Assembly (NCBI RefSeq): GCF_023920705.1
Contig: NZ_CP094657.1
Location: forward strand, 2,914,001-2,978,000
Reading direction: 5' to 3'
Length of the DNA stretch: 64,000 nucleotides
DNA from: Acinetobacter sp. XS-4
GTDB lineage: Bacteria > Pseudomonadota > Gammaproteobacteria > Pseudomonadales > Moraxellaceae
Part shown: positions 35,970-44,841 of the stretch, piece after piece
Layout of the letters: each line of letters opens with the position of its first letter
Position numbering within the stretch: the stretch's first letter is position 1
The notes under the pieces: generated by a model
Databases searched by the model: none
What the model was told of the DNA's origin: nothing
Seen by the model: only the letters and a program-made list of their open reading frames with translations
Program-made: the position numbers and the translations under genes

Positions 35970-37430
35970 ATGGAAAGCTCCACTTTAAAAGAATATAGCG
36001 GTTCTGCCACCGAACATATGGAACTTATTTTTTCCAAACAACGTGCCAATTTTGAGGCAGATCCCTATCCAAGTCTTGAGACACGCCGCACAAAGCTGCA
36101 TCAACTCAAAAAACAAATCATTCGTTATCAAGATGCATTAGCTGCCGCGATTAATTCCGATTTTAGTTCTAGATCACTTGATGAATCTAAACTATTAGAT
36201 CTGCTTGGCTCAGTGCTAGAAGCCGATCATGCAATTCATCATTTACGCCGCTGGATGCGCCCAAGTAAACGCCGTACCGAGCTTTTATTTTTATCAAACC
36301 GTTTAAGTGTGCAATACCAACCTAAAGGCGTGGTTGGTGTCATTGTTCCTTGGAACTTCCCCGTTTATTTAGCACTTGGCCCGCTCATTGCCGCATTAGC
36401 TGCTGGCAACCGAGTCATGATTAAGCTGCCTGAAATTACACCGAATACTAATGCAATGCTTCGACGAATGCTGGCTGAAGTCTTTAATGAAGATGAAGTG
36501 GCTGTGTTTGGTGAAGAAATTACAGACCCAGCAAGATTTACCTCTTTACCATTTAACCATATTGTATTTACTGGCTCCCCTGCGATTGGTAAAGTCGTCA
36601 TGCGAGCGGCCGCTGAAAACTTAACACCTGTTACACTTGAGTTAGGTGGTAAATCACCTGCAATTGTAAGCCGCAACTACCCGCTTGCCGATGCTGCAAA
36701 ACGTATTACACATGGTAAAGCAACAAATAGTGGTCAAATCTGTGTAGCGCCTGACTATGCGTTGGTTCCAAAAGAAAGTATTGATGAGTTTGTAGAAGCC
36801 TCTAAAGCAAGCTTTATAAAAATGTTTGGTCAAAACATTGAAAATAATGAGAATTACACATCGATTGTAAATGACCGCCATTTAAAACGTATTCAAGATA
36901 TTTTGACCGATGCACAAGAAAAAGGTGCACGTATTATTCCTTGCGACACTTACAGCTTTGACCAACAAGGTCGCAGAATGCCTGTACAGATTGTGCTGAA
37001 TTGCACGCCAGACATGCGCATTATGAAAGAAGAACTCTTTGGCCCTATTTTACCTGTGGTGGCTTATGATTCTTTAGATGATGCAATTACCTATGTAAAA
37101 TCGGACGAACGACCTTTAGCGCTTTATTGCTTTACGCATAGCTCAGTAGAACGTGATCGTATTTTACGTGAAACTCATTCGGGTGGTGTGACCATTAATG
37201 ATTGGGGCTGGCATGTAGTTAACCATGATGCTCCTTTCGGTGGTATCGGAAACTCAGGCATGGGGTCATATCATGGTGAAGAAGGCTTCCGTGAACTTTC
37301 ACATGCAAAAACTGTTTTTATTCGCCATCGGTTTTTCCCGACTCAGCTTTTCCACCCTCCTTATGGAACATTTCTACAAAAGTTAGCAATTCGCTTTTTC
37401 TTGAAAAAAGGCGATCCAAATATTAAGTAA
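35970..37430 (+). CDS. Coniferyl-aldehyde-dehydrogenase-like aldehyde dehydrogenase
   Basis: A 486-residue aldehyde dehydrogenase of the class-3-like/CalB subgroup. It opens with about 100 helical residues, then GVVGVIVPWNFPVYLALGPL near 112, the catalytic Glu in LELGGKSP near 215, and the catalytic Cys in NSGQICVAPDYALVP near 245. The C-terminal tail is hydrophobic (FHPPYGTFLQKLAIRFFLKK), as in membrane-associated fatty or aromatic aldehyde dehydrogenases. GGAAGGA precedes ATG 35970. Coniferyl aldehyde fits the nearby hydroxycinnamate genes, but long-chain or terpenoid aldehydes are equally possible. Confidence 0.82.
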   Translation: MESSTLKEYSGSATEHMELIFSKQRANFEADPYPSLETRRTKLHQLKKQIIRYQDALAAAINSDFSSRSLDESKLLDLLGSVLEADHAIHHLRRWMRPSKRRTELLFLSNRLSVQYQPKGVVGVIVPWNFPVYLALGPLIAALAAGNRVMIKLPEITPNTNAMLRRMLAEVFNEDEVAVFGEEITDPARFTSLPFNHIVFTGSPAIGKVVMRAAAENLTPVTLELGGKSPAIVSRNYPLADAAKRITHGKATNSGQICVAPDYALVPKESIDEFVEASKASFIKMFGQNIENNENYTSIVNDRHLKRIQDILTDAQEKGARIIPCDTYSFDQQGRRMPVQIVLNCTPDMRIMKEELFGPILPVVAYDSLDDAITYVKSDERPLALYCFTHSSVERDRILRETHSGGVTINDWGWHVVNHDAPFGGIGNSGMGSYHGEEGFRELSHAKTVFIRHRFFPTQLFHPPYGTFLQKLAIRFFLKKGDPNIK

Positions 37431-37437
37431 CCATTAT

Positions 37438-37465
37438 AAAAAAAGCCTCGTTATGAGGCTTTTTT
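37438..37465 (+). terminator. Intrinsic terminator after the aldehyde dehydrogenase
   Basis: AAAAAAAGCCTC and GAGGCTTTTTT form the stem and T-run. The minus-strand remnant at 37464-37606 ends inside it. Confidence 0.85.
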
Positions 37466-37606
37466 ATAACAAACGACCTGTAATACATCTATTAATTTGT
37501 TCTTTTGTTAAATCAAAATCTACAAATCGTGTTTCTTTGGTTTTTTCAAAGGAAGCTGTATTCCTTTAACAGAACAAGCTGCTAATTCTTTAACAAAATC
37601 AGTCAT
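37464..37606 (-). pseudogene. Small frameshifted coding remnant
   Basis: From ATG 37606 the minus strand reads MTDFVKELAACSVKGIQLPL and then a lysine stretch over an A-run before an early stop at 37520. A one-base shift in the A-run gives a continuous tail, ETRFVDFDLTKEQINRC, ending at 37464. Together they make a protein of roughly 46-48 residues. I do not recognise it. It sits at the 3' end of the immunity-like gene row and could be a broken member of it or a remnant of a toxin gene. Confidence 0.35.
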
Positions 37607-37678
37607 TATTTTCTCAATAAATTAATTTATATATATACTAAATAAATTTCCAAATACAAATTTTATTATTTTATAAAA

Positions 37679-38011
37679 TTACTCTTCCAATAATTCAAAA
37701 TTAAAAAATTTAAAGAAAATTCCATCCTCATCTATTTGTTTTAAGTTATATTTAACACCATCCCAACCATCTAAATTTTTCTCAATATATAAATCTTCAA
37801 ACTGAGTAAATCTATTACCAAAATCATTCAGATAAAGATTAGTAATATTAAAGAATCTAATTTTTATTTTTTCACTATATATATCTGACAAATCTTTGTC
37901 TAAAACCATATCTAAATTATAGACCCCACCAAAGTCATCAAAATACATATTTATAGAATGCACATGATCATATTCAAAAAATTTTCCATTTAAATTATTA
38001 ACATCACCCAC
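37679..38011 (-). CDS. Small acidic protein, probable immunity protein
   Basis: I read a 110-residue acidic, aromatic-rich protein. The frame is open to 38122, which would overlap the upstream gene. A GTG at 38009-38011 has a very strong ribosome site, GAGGGGGAG, six bases before it, and gives a start just after the DUF4265 gene. The protein has no signal peptide or membrane segment; composition (many D, N, F, Y) resembles immunity proteins of contact-dependent or type VI toxins. No family is recognised. It is very AT-rich compared with the flanking metabolic genes. Function is inferred from size, composition and neighbours. Confidence 0.55.
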   Translation of the reverse strand: MGDVNNLNGKFFEYDHVHSINMYFDDFGGVYNLDMVLDKDLSDIYSEKIKIRFFNITNLYLNDFGNRFTQFEDLYIEKNLDGWDGVKYNLKQIDEDGIFFKFFNFELLEE

Positions 38012-38045
38012 GACTAACTCCCCCTCTCTTTTATTTACTAATATT

Positions 38046-38498
38046 TTAAGACAAGCATAAATCACTTGAATGTTTATCTGACAAGCATGATTCCTCATAA
38101 TCAAAAAAAATCTTCTTATCATCTAAATATTTTTTAATTAGAGCATAATTAACCTTTTTAGGTATATTAATTGCATAATAATGTTTACCTTCAAAGCCTT
38201 CCCAACCACATAAATAAACCTCCAAAGTAGTTAATATTTTTTCAATACATTTAATATCGTTATTAAAAAATACAATTCTTAATGTTGAATTATTAGATGG
38301 CTTTATTAAATCATCAAAATAGAGTTTTTCATTTTCTATTTCAACCTGAATAAGATCATCAAATGCAAGGTTAGGTGCAAAGAAAGGAATACTTCTAACA
38401 AAGTATTGATCAGTCTTGTACATCTCTCCCCATATTAACTCTTTTGATAGTTCATTATTTTTATCTAAATAGTCTATTACAATTTTTTGCTTATCCAC
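38046..38498 (-). CDS. DUF4265-like protein, probable immunity protein
   Basis: A 150-residue cytosolic protein. The segment LIWGEMYKTDQYFVRSIPFF near residue 19 and the acidic, beta-rich middle (LAFDDLIQVEIENEKLYFDD) resemble DUF4265 proteins, a family often found beside polymorphic toxins and proposed to act in immunity. It lies between two other small acidic genes on the same strand. No toxin gene is next to it. The assignment is by pattern only. Confidence 0.55.
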   Translation of the reverse strand: MDKQKIVIDYLDKNNELSKELIWGEMYKTDQYFVRSIPFFAPNLAFDDLIQVEIENEKLYFDDLIKPSNNSTLRIVFFNNDIKCIEKILTTLEVYLCGWEGFEGKHYYAINIPKKVNYALIKKYLDDKKIFFDYEESCLSDKHSSDLCLS

Positions 38499-38570
38499 TA
38501 CACTTCCTTTTATTTACATATCTTTTTTTCGAATAATATAGATTTTCAAATACTAATTGTCCTTATAGAA

Positions 38571-38981
38571 TTAATCATAATACCCTTCTATGAATATTAT
38601 AATTGCTTCAACTGGTAAAAATGGTTCTTCTTCATAATTTGGTTCATAAAAACCTATCCCAAATTTAAATGAAGTTAGACCATCTTCATCAATAGCAATA
38701 TCTTTATCTAATGCAGCCATTAACTTATAAGCTTCAAATGCAGGGAGCCTAGATAACTCTACCTCATTAAAAACAACTTGAGCAGGTTCATAAAATACCA
38801 ATGCTATAACGTTGTCAGCACTATCATAATCTATATTAATACCTACTTCTTCATAACCATCAGAAGAAAAATTGTTCCCAAAGACCCTAGGCTCATACTC
38901 AGAAAAAATCTTTCTTACTTCTTCTCTTTTCATGCCAAACTTAATTAAACAAGCTCCCACGTATGGAGTTATTTCAAACAT
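38571..38981 (-). CDS. Immunity-like protein, copy 2 of a tandem pair
   Basis: A 136-residue acidic protein. It is a close paralogue of the gene at 39117-39539: both open with MFEITPYVGA, contain FGMKREEVRKIFSEYEPR and the near-identical block ALDKDIAIDEDGLTSFKFG, and end in an acidic tail. By eye they agree at roughly three quarters of positions. There is no signal peptide. I know no named family with confidence. Tandem copies of a small acidic cytosolic gene are common in immunity-gene arrays. Confidence 0.6.
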   Translation of the reverse strand: MFEITPYVGACLIKFGMKREEVRKIFSEYEPRVFGNNFSSDGYEEVGINIDYDSADNVIALVFYEPAQVVFNEVELSRLPAFEAYKLMAALDKDIAIDEDGLTSFKFGIGFYEPNYEEEPFLPVEAIIIFIEGYYD

Positions 38982-39116
38982 TATTCCATCTCGATTATTT
39001 ATTAAGCACTTATTTATTCAACAAGTAATCTCTATATACCATTATCTGATATATATTTCACTATATTGCATACTAATATTGATTGTATCTTAGCTAATTT
39101 TTTTCATTCAACTTTA

Positions 39117-39539
39117 TTAATTACTATACCCTTCTGTGAATAGAATGATTGATTCAACTGGTAGCATATAGTCTTCCTCATAAATTGGTACATAAAAACC
39201 TATCCCAAATTTAAAAGAAGTTAATCCATCCTCATCAATAGCAATATCTTTATCTAATGAAGCCATTAGCTTATAAGCCTCATATGCAGGGAGCTTAGAT
39301 AGCTCTATCCCATTAAAAACAACATGAGCAGGTTCATAAAACTCTAATGCTATAGCTCTATCATTACTATCATAATATACATTAATACCAATTTCATCAT
39401 AGCCATCAGTAGCAGACTCTGAATAAGAATTTCGCCAAAATGCTCTAGGCTCATACTCAGAAAAAATCTTTCTTACTTCTTCTCTTTTCATGCCAAAGTT
39501 AATTAAACTAGCTCCCACGTATGGGGTTATTTCAAACAT
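39117..39539 (-). CDS. Immunity-like protein, copy 1 of a tandem pair
   Basis: A 140-residue acidic protein, the first gene of the island in reading order. It shares the motifs of its neighbour but differs most at residues 33-45 and near the C-terminus (FYVPIYEEDYMLPVESIILF). Divergence concentrated in short patches is what one expects if copies recognise different toxin variants (inference). No promoter or toxin gene is evident upstream; the next gene on this strand is an unrelated amino-acid permease. Confidence 0.6.
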   Translation of the reverse strand: MFEITPYVGASLINFGMKREEVRKIFSEYEPRAFWRNSYSESATDGYDEIGINVYYDSNDRAIALEFYEPAHVVFNGIELSKLPAYEAYKLMASLDKDIAIDEDGLTSFKFGIGFYVPIYEEDYMLPVESIILFTEGYSN

Positions 39540-39717
39540 TATTCTTTCTCAACTATTTTTCAAGTCATTAGTAATTCTATAAGTAGTATATATAACAAAA
39601 TTTACAATTTTTTATCATATCTCTTTTCGAATTTTATTTATATATCACCTATCTCTTTAAGTTAACCTTCTTTTTTTAAGTTTTATCTTTCAATCAGTTC
39701 CTACTTTTCAAAATAAA

Positions 39718-39741
39718 AAAGCTAGGCACTCACCTAGCTTT
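39718..39741 (-). terminator. Terminator after the CycA-like permease
   Basis: AAAGCTAGG and CCTAGCTTT form a 9-bp stem; the minus strand continues into TTTTTT. It insulates the permease gene from the immunity island. Confidence 0.8.
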
Positions 39742-39763
39742 AATATAAAAAACTATACTCGAC

Positions 39764-41227
39764 TTAAATATAATCAACCTTTTGAGCTTTTAAAATATCA
39801 AGCTGCAACATCTTTTTCTTTTTATATTTATAGGCAATAAACAAACCAATAAACCATACTGGTGAGAACTCTAAAGCAATCAGCGTATCATGATCTAAAG
39901 CTAAAATTACTATAGTGAAGACTAAAAACAACATCGTCACCCATGCCATGAATAAACCACCTGGCATTTTATACTTTGACTGGATATGTAATTCAGGACT
40001 TTTCTTACGATAATAAATATATGAAAGCACTATCAGCATAAATGTAAAAATACATAAAATTGAAGTGAGCGCTGAAATAATCGTAAATGCAGTCATAACA
40101 TTTGGAACAATAAATAGAATTGATGTCCCAAGGGTCACACAAGCCATTGAAAACACAAGCCCTCTAATTGGAACTTTTCTTTTAGACAGCTTACTAAAGC
40201 TTTTAGGCGCATCGTTATCTAAAGCTAAACCATATAACATACGGCTGGTCGCAAAGATTCCACTATTTGCCGAAGATAAAGCTGAAGTCGCAACAACAAA
40301 GTTGATTAAACCTGCCGCAATTGGTAACCCAACCAATGTAAACATTTCTACAAACGGACTTTTATCTGGCGATACTTTAGCCCAAGAGGTGACTGCAATA
40401 ATACAAACCAATGCACCCACGTAGAATAATAAAATACGTAAAGGAATAGAGTTAATTGCTTTTGGAAGTGAGGTATGCGGGTCTTTGGTTTCAGCAGCAG
40501 TTGTACCGACAAGCTCAATACCTACAAATGCAAATATGGCAATTTGGAAGCCTGCCAAGAAACCTGTTACACCATATGGGAACATAGATTGTGTTTCAAA
40601 CAAATGGCTAACCGATGCTTTAACACCATTTGGAGAAGTAAATCCGGTACTAATTAAATAAATACCAGCCAAAATAAACAGAATAATTGCAGTAATTTTG
40701 ATGAGTGAGAACCAAAACTCTAATTCACCAAAAAGCCGGACGGCCACAAAATTGAGTATCGTTAAGATGGCTAATGATGTAAATGCAGGAATCCAAACGG
40801 GTAAATCAGGATACCAAAACTGCATGTACCCTCCGATTACAATCACGTCAGCAATAGCAGTAATAATCCAGTTACACCAATACGACCAACCAAGGAAAAA
40901 CCCAGCCCACGGACCGAGATAAGCCGTTGCAAAATCTGCGAATGTTTTAAAATTAGTATTCGCAAGCAACAATTCACCCATTGCTCGCATCACGAAGAAA
41001 AAGAAGAAACCAATAATTAAATAGGTTAAAACAATTGAAGTACCCGAAACACTTAATGTTTTCCCAGAACCCATAAATAACCCAGTACCAATTGCACCAC
41101 CAATTGCGATCATCTGAATATGACGATTGGTTAATGAGCGCTGCAATTTCTCCTCTTCTTGCTCAGTCATATGTTGACTACCAAGAAGATCTCCTTCCAG
41201 GAACTGCTTTCCGTTATTCTTACTCAT
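39764..41227 (-). CDS. cycA: APC-family amino-acid permease, CycA-like
   Basis: A 487-residue amino-acid:H+ symporter with about twelve membrane helices. From SLTNRHIQMIAIGGAIGTGL near residue 31 onward it follows the D-serine/D-alanine/glycine transporter CycA closely, including FAGFQIAIFAFVGIELVG-like text near 225 and TTAAETKDPHTSLPKAINS near 242. It probably imports small neutral amino acids. It stands alone, with a terminator downstream and a 400-base spacer upstream that separates it from astA. Confidence 0.85.
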   Translation of the reverse strand: MSKNNGKQFLEGDLLGSQHMTEQEEEKLQRSLTNRHIQMIAIGGAIGTGLFMGSGKTLSVSGTSIVLTYLIIGFFFFFVMRAMGELLLANTNFKTFADFATAYLGPWAGFFLGWSYWCNWIITAIADVIVIGGYMQFWYPDLPVWIPAFTSLAILTILNFVAVRLFGELEFWFSLIKITAIILFILAGIYLISTGFTSPNGVKASVSHLFETQSMFPYGVTGFLAGFQIAIFAFVGIELVGTTAAETKDPHTSLPKAINSIPLRILLFYVGALVCIIAVTSWAKVSPDKSPFVEMFTLVGLPIAAGLINFVVATSALSSANSGIFATSRMLYGLALDNDAPKSFSKLSKRKVPIRGLVFSMACVTLGTSILFIVPNVMTAFTIISALTSILCIFTFMLIVLSYIYYRKKSPELHIQSKYKMPGGLFMAWVTMLFLVFTIVILALDHDTLIALEFSPVWFIGLFIAYKYKKKKMLQLDILKAQKVDYI

Positions 41228-41627
41228 GTAATATTTACTCCAATTTATAGCAACCGTCGTAAATGTTTTAATAATAAATAAATTATATGATTATTAATTT
41301 AGTCCATTAAATCATGTTAATAATATTATTAAATCACTTAAAACCTTATAAATTCCTTTTTAAAAGCTATTACCTATAACAATAAAAATTAATCATCAAT
41401 CCTTCCCTTCATTATTATATTAGCCAGCTATTCTCAACATAATTTCAGCAGACAATTAAAATATATAAATGAATTAAATATTTTTATTATCTGTCTTTTA
41501 TAGAATAGAAACAGGCTAATTAATTCCAGCTCAGCGAGCAAGATTGTGTTTATCCATGTACCAATCTTGCGTTAGCGATAATATAGTATTCCTTCTTAAA
41601 TTTGGTGAAATGTATAGTAATTTCCGC
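41228..41627. other. 400-base AT-rich spacer between astA and the permease
   Basis: No coding sequence is visible. It should hold the permease promoter on the minus strand and, at 41538-41570, a hairpin after astA. In many relatives the rest of the arginine succinyltransferase operon follows astA; here it does not. Confidence 0.6.
41538..41570 (-). terminator. Hairpin downstream of astA
   Basis: GCAAGATTG and CAATCTTGC form a 9-bp stem with a 15-base loop about 60 bases after the astA stop. The T-run is weak. Confidence 0.5.
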
Positions 41628-42722
41628 TTAATTAACAGCCATTCGAAAATGCTCAGTGGCTTTGAGTTTATTGACCACTTCTGGACTCGAAACCTGTTTA
41701 ACTTGAACACTTAGCACCCGAACTAAAGCGCCATTTTCAATATTCAATTGTTTTGCTTGTTCTTTTGTTAACTGCAATATGTTTTGGTGCGGTTTGCTAT
41801 ACACAAGAATCGAGCGATAATTTTCATAGTCATCATTGGCCACAATGTAAGCTTCATCACCTACCGCAATATTTTCAGGTTGTTCAATTTGGATCGCTAC
41901 AGACTGACTTTCTTTAATTGCCCGTAAATTTTCGATATCGGCCTGCAATGTCGCCCCACCATCAAAAATATCGACATAGCCTTTATAGCGTAGCCCCTCT
42001 TCAAGCAAGAGGTTGTAGGCTGGTCGAGTATTTGGATGAACAATGCCAATCGCGGCTTTAGCATCGTCAGGTAACATATCGACATAGAGTGGATGTCTTG
42101 GCATCAGCTCAGCAATAAAAGCCTTTTGCCCGACTCCACTCAAATAATCAGCTTTGGTAAATTCAATATTAAAAAACTTATGCCCTACCGCATTCCAAAA
42201 TGGTGATTGCCCATTTGCATCGGAATAGCCACGCATTTCAGCAACAATGGTTTCTTCAAAATATTGGCGAAATGCTGACAGAAACAAGAAACGGACTTTA
42301 GATAAAAACTTGCCATTTTTATTTAAGCGATAGTCTGGATCTAAAAATAAAGTACAAAGCTCACTACAGTTGGTATGGTCATTACTCAAATACAAAGTAG
42401 GTAAAGCGTTATAAACACTTAACGGTTCTGACGCATGAACTTGGGTTCCTACATGAAAGTTGTACCAAGGCTCTTTTAAACCAAGTGCGACTTCAATACC
42501 GCAAACACCGACAACTTTGTTGAGTTCACTATCTTCTAAAACAAATAAATAGACCTGATCTGCCTTTGGGAGTTCACCTGCGACAGTTTTACAAGCCCGC
42601 TCAATACGAGCAGCAAGTTTTTCCATATTGGGCTGCAAAGATGTCAAACCAAAACCCGCTTTTTGCGCCAACAGGTAAAGGTCATTAACATCTTTAGGTT
42701 CAATGTAGCGAATAATCATCAT
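41628..42722 (-). CDS. astA: Arginine N-succinyltransferase
   Basis: A 364-residue enzyme that transfers succinyl from succinyl-CoA to arginine, the first step of the AST arginine pathway. It opens with the GNAT-like [20 protein letters not shown], contains [20 protein letters not shown] near 125, [20 protein letters not shown] near 170 and [20 protein letters not shown] near 205, all AstA hallmarks. Its start overlaps the end of astC by four bases, showing translational coupling. Confidence 0.92.
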   Translation of the reverse strand: MMIIRYIEPKDVNDLYLLAQKAGFGLTSLQPNMEKLAARIERACKTVAGELPKADQVYLFVLEDSELNKVVGVCGIEVALGLKEPWYNFHVGTQVHASEPLSVYNALPTLYLSNDHTNCSELCTLFLDPDYRLNKNGKFLSKVRFLFLSAFRQYFEETIVAEMRGYSDANGQSPFWNAVGHKFFNIEFTKADYLSGVGQKAFIAELMPRHPLYVDMLPDDAKAAIGIVHPNTRPAYNLLLEEGLRYKGYVDIFDGGATLQADIENLRAIKESQSVAIQIEQPENIAVGDEAYIVANDDYENYRSILVYSKPHQNILQLTKEQAKQLNIENGALVRVLSVQVKQVSSPEVVNKLKATEHFRMAVN

Positions 42723-43954
42723 GCTGCTTGTTCATCCTTTTGAATTTCCACAAAGCGAGCAAGCGCACGTTCAAGGCGTTTTAAACCTTCATCAATATCA
42801 GCAAATGGAATAATCAAAGACGGTGTAAAACGTAGAACATTTGGACCAGCAATCAAACTCAGTAAACCTTCTTCACCTGCAAGGTTATTAATATCTTTTG
42901 CTTTACCAGCAAATTTGTCTTTTAGGGCACAACCAATCAGTAAACCTTCACCACGAATCGTTTCAAAGATTTCATATTTTTCATTTAATTTATTTAAAGC
43001 TTTTTTATAGTAGTCATGACGTTCTTTGACACCATTAAGCACTTCAGGCGTATTAATAAATTCAAATACTGCACCTGCAACCGCACTTGCTAACGGGTTA
43101 CCACCGTAAGTCGTACCGTGCGTACCCACTGAAAAATGTGGAGCAAACTTATCTGTTGTTAGCATTGCACCGACTGGGAAACCACCACCTAATGCTTTTG
43201 CAGTCGTTAATACATCTGGAATAACACCAGAGTTCATGTATGCATAAAGTGCACCTGTACGACCAACACCAGTTTGTACTTCATCAAAAATAAGTAAGGC
43301 ACCAAACTCATCACACAGTGCACGCAAACCTTTTAAAAATTCGACGTCAGCTGGAATAACGCCACCTTCACCTTGGATCGGTTCAACAATGACCGCACAT
43401 GTTTGCTCATTAATTACCGCTTTTGCAGCGTCTAAATCATTAAAGGCAACATGGTTAATGCCATTTGGAAGTGGTGCAAAGTCTTGAGAATATTTAGGTT
43501 GACCGCCCGCTGAAACGGTAAATAAAGTACGACCATGGAAAGCATTGTTAAATGCCACAATGCCACTTTTGCCAGCAACGCCACTGTCTAGACCGACTTT
43601 ACGAGCTAGTTTTAATGCAGCTTCATTCGCTTCAGCACCTGAGTTACAGAAGAAAACTTTATCTGCAAATGTATTTTCAGTGAGTTGTTTTGCAAGGCGT
43701 AGAACTGGTTCATTTGTATAACCATTGCCTACATGCCAAAGTTTTGTTGCTTGTTCTGTTAAAGCATTCACTGCCACTGGATGCGCATGACCTAATGCGT
43801 TTACTGCAATCCCGCCTGCAAAATCAATATATTCTTTATTTTCTTGATCCCAGATACGTGAACCTTCGCCACGTACCGGAATGAAATTTGCCGGTGCAAA
43901 AACTGGAACCATCCACTCGTTAAAGTCACTACGTGAAACTGCAAAATTATTCAT
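42719..43954 (-). CDS. astC: Succinylornithine/acetylornithine transaminase
   Basis: A 411-residue class-III PLP aminotransferase. The PLP lysine is in [16 protein letters not shown] near 252, the cofactor Asp in [14 protein letters not shown] near 223, and [16 protein letters not shown] near 76 is typical of the ArgD/AstC/AruC group. Coupling to astA indicates a role in arginine breakdown; dual use in arginine synthesis as ArgD is possible and cannot be ruled out. It diverges from an Lrp-type regulator. Confidence 0.88.
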   Translation of the reverse strand: MNNFAVSRSDFNEWMVPVFAPANFIPVRGEGSRIWDQENKEYIDFAGGIAVNALGHAHPVAVNALTEQATKLWHVGNGYTNEPVLRLAKQLTENTFADKVFFCNSGAEANEAALKLARKVGLDSGVAGKSGIVAFNNAFHGRTLFTVSAGGQPKYSQDFAPLPNGINHVAFNDLDAAKAVINEQTCAVIVEPIQGEGGVIPADVEFLKGLRALCDEFGALLIFDEVQTGVGRTGALYAYMNSGVIPDVLTTAKALGGGFPVGAMLTTDKFAPHFSVGTHGTTYGGNPLASAVAGAVFEFINTPEVLNGVKERHDYYKKALNKLNEKYEIFETIRGEGLLIGCALKDKFAGKAKDINNLAGEEGLLSLIAGPNVLRFTPSLIIPFADIDEGLKRLERALARFVEIQKDEQAA

Positions 43955-44090
43955 TTTATCTAGTCCATTAAATTAAAATTATGAGGGTTAGCTGATGACC
44001 CTATTATTCAAAATCAAATTGATTCACAAAATTTGTAATTCAGTCAAAAATGAATTATTTTTTACCAATTTGATAATTGACAATTACAAT

Positions 44091-44513
44091 ATGGATAACA
44101 TTGATCAAATTATTTTAGGTTTACTTAAAGATAACGCACGGATGTCTGTTACTGAGTTAGCCGAAAAAGTTCACGTTTCACGCGCAACGGTTAAAAAGAA
44201 AATCGAGTATCTAGAGTCTTCGGGCATCATTACTGGATATACGGTACGATTTAAACCCAATGCAGAACGAAACGTCATTCGTGCATGGATGAGCATTATG
44301 GTTGAAGGCACTAAAGCGCAATCTGTGATTAAAGAACTACGCCTAGAAAGTGCAGTGGAATGTTTGCATAAAACTAATGGCAAATGGGACATTTTGGTCG
44401 AGCTACGCTCTGATACTTTAGAAAACTTCGACAAAGTTTTAGAGAGAATCAGGAACATTTCAGGTATTTATAACAGTGAAACCAGCATTCTGCTTGCGAG
44501 TCATAAGACCTAA
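44091..44513 (+). CDS. Lrp/AsnC-family regulator
   Basis: A 140-residue Lrp-type protein with an N-terminal helix-turn-helix (LLKDNARMSVTELAEKVHVS, then RATVKKKIEYLESSGIITGY) and a C-terminal RAM ligand domain. The frame is open to 43995, but the Lrp domain starts at MDNIDQIILGLL, so ATG 44091 is preferred. It diverges from astC and is the likely regulator of astCA, perhaps sensing arginine or ornithine (inference). Confidence 0.83.
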   Translation: MDNIDQIILGLLKDNARMSVTELAEKVHVSRATVKKKIEYLESSGIITGYTVRFKPNAERNVIRAWMSIMVEGTKAQSVIKELRLESAVECLHKTNGKWDILVELRSDTLENFDKVLERIRNISGIYNSETSILLASHKT

Positions 44514-44550
44514 TAAAGCCCTTTAATTTCAATCAATAAGAACTCGAAAC

Positions 44551-44581
44551 TGATGAGCTAAACACAAGGTTTGGCTCATCA
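44551..44581 (+). terminator. Hairpin after the Lrp gene
   Basis: A 13-bp stem with a 5-base loop. It lacks a T-run, so it may be a weak terminator. Confidence 0.5.
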
Positions 44582-44785
44582 AGCTGCTCTCGATTAGCAA
44601 AATTCCTCTATTGTCTTTCATCAAATCTACTGAATTAGTACAACGATGAGCCTGCTCTAAAAATCTTCAATAATTTTTTAATTTTTTAAAACAATAAAAT
44701 CAAAAGCTTAAAATCCAATTTGATTTGAATTCTAATTTTTTTCACTCACTCCTCTCATCAAAGCATTTGACAGAAAATTTAAAAC

Positions 44786-44804
44786 ATAATACATATAGTA
44801 TTAT
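44786..44804. promoter_or_regulatory. Operator-like palindrome upstream of the amine operon
   Basis: ATAATAC-ATATA-GTATTAT is a perfect inverted repeat 37 bases before the aldehyde dehydrogenase start. A binding site for the GntR regulator encoded at 47127-47846 is plausible. Confidence 0.5.
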
Positions 44805-44841
44805 ATGTTATATGTTAAAAACCTAAGGACAAGGTATAAAA

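Larger units (their letters stand above)
38571..39539. repeat. Tandem gene duplication
   Basis: The units 38571-38981 and 39117-39539 are two diverged copies of one gene in the same orientation, separated by 135 bases. Long stretches agree at the DNA level, for example AAATTTAAA(T/A)GAAGTTA near 38661 and 39207 and the shared start region ending near 38981 and 39539. The second unit carries about four additional codons near residue 38. Confidence 0.8.
44514..44841. other. Spacer between the Lrp gene and the amine operon
   Basis: A 328-base AT-rich gap. It holds a long hairpin at 44551-44581 (TGATGAGCTAAAC/GTTTGGCTCATCA with one wobble) after the Lrp gene and a palindrome at 44786-44804 just before the aldehyde dehydrogenase. 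No gene is seen. Confidence 0.6.

Noticed and set aside
37438..39763. Insertion sequence or prophage carrying the immunity-like genes
   Set aside because: No transposase, integrase, terminal inverted repeats or target duplications are visible around the island.
40065..40424. Plus-strand open frame inside the CycA-like permease
   Set aside because: Mirror frame of a membrane protein, low complexity, no start signal.
44551..44581. Riboswitch ahead of the amine operon
   Set aside because: The structure is a simple single stem 260 bases from the gene with no conserved aptamer features; a weak terminator of the Lrp gene fits better.
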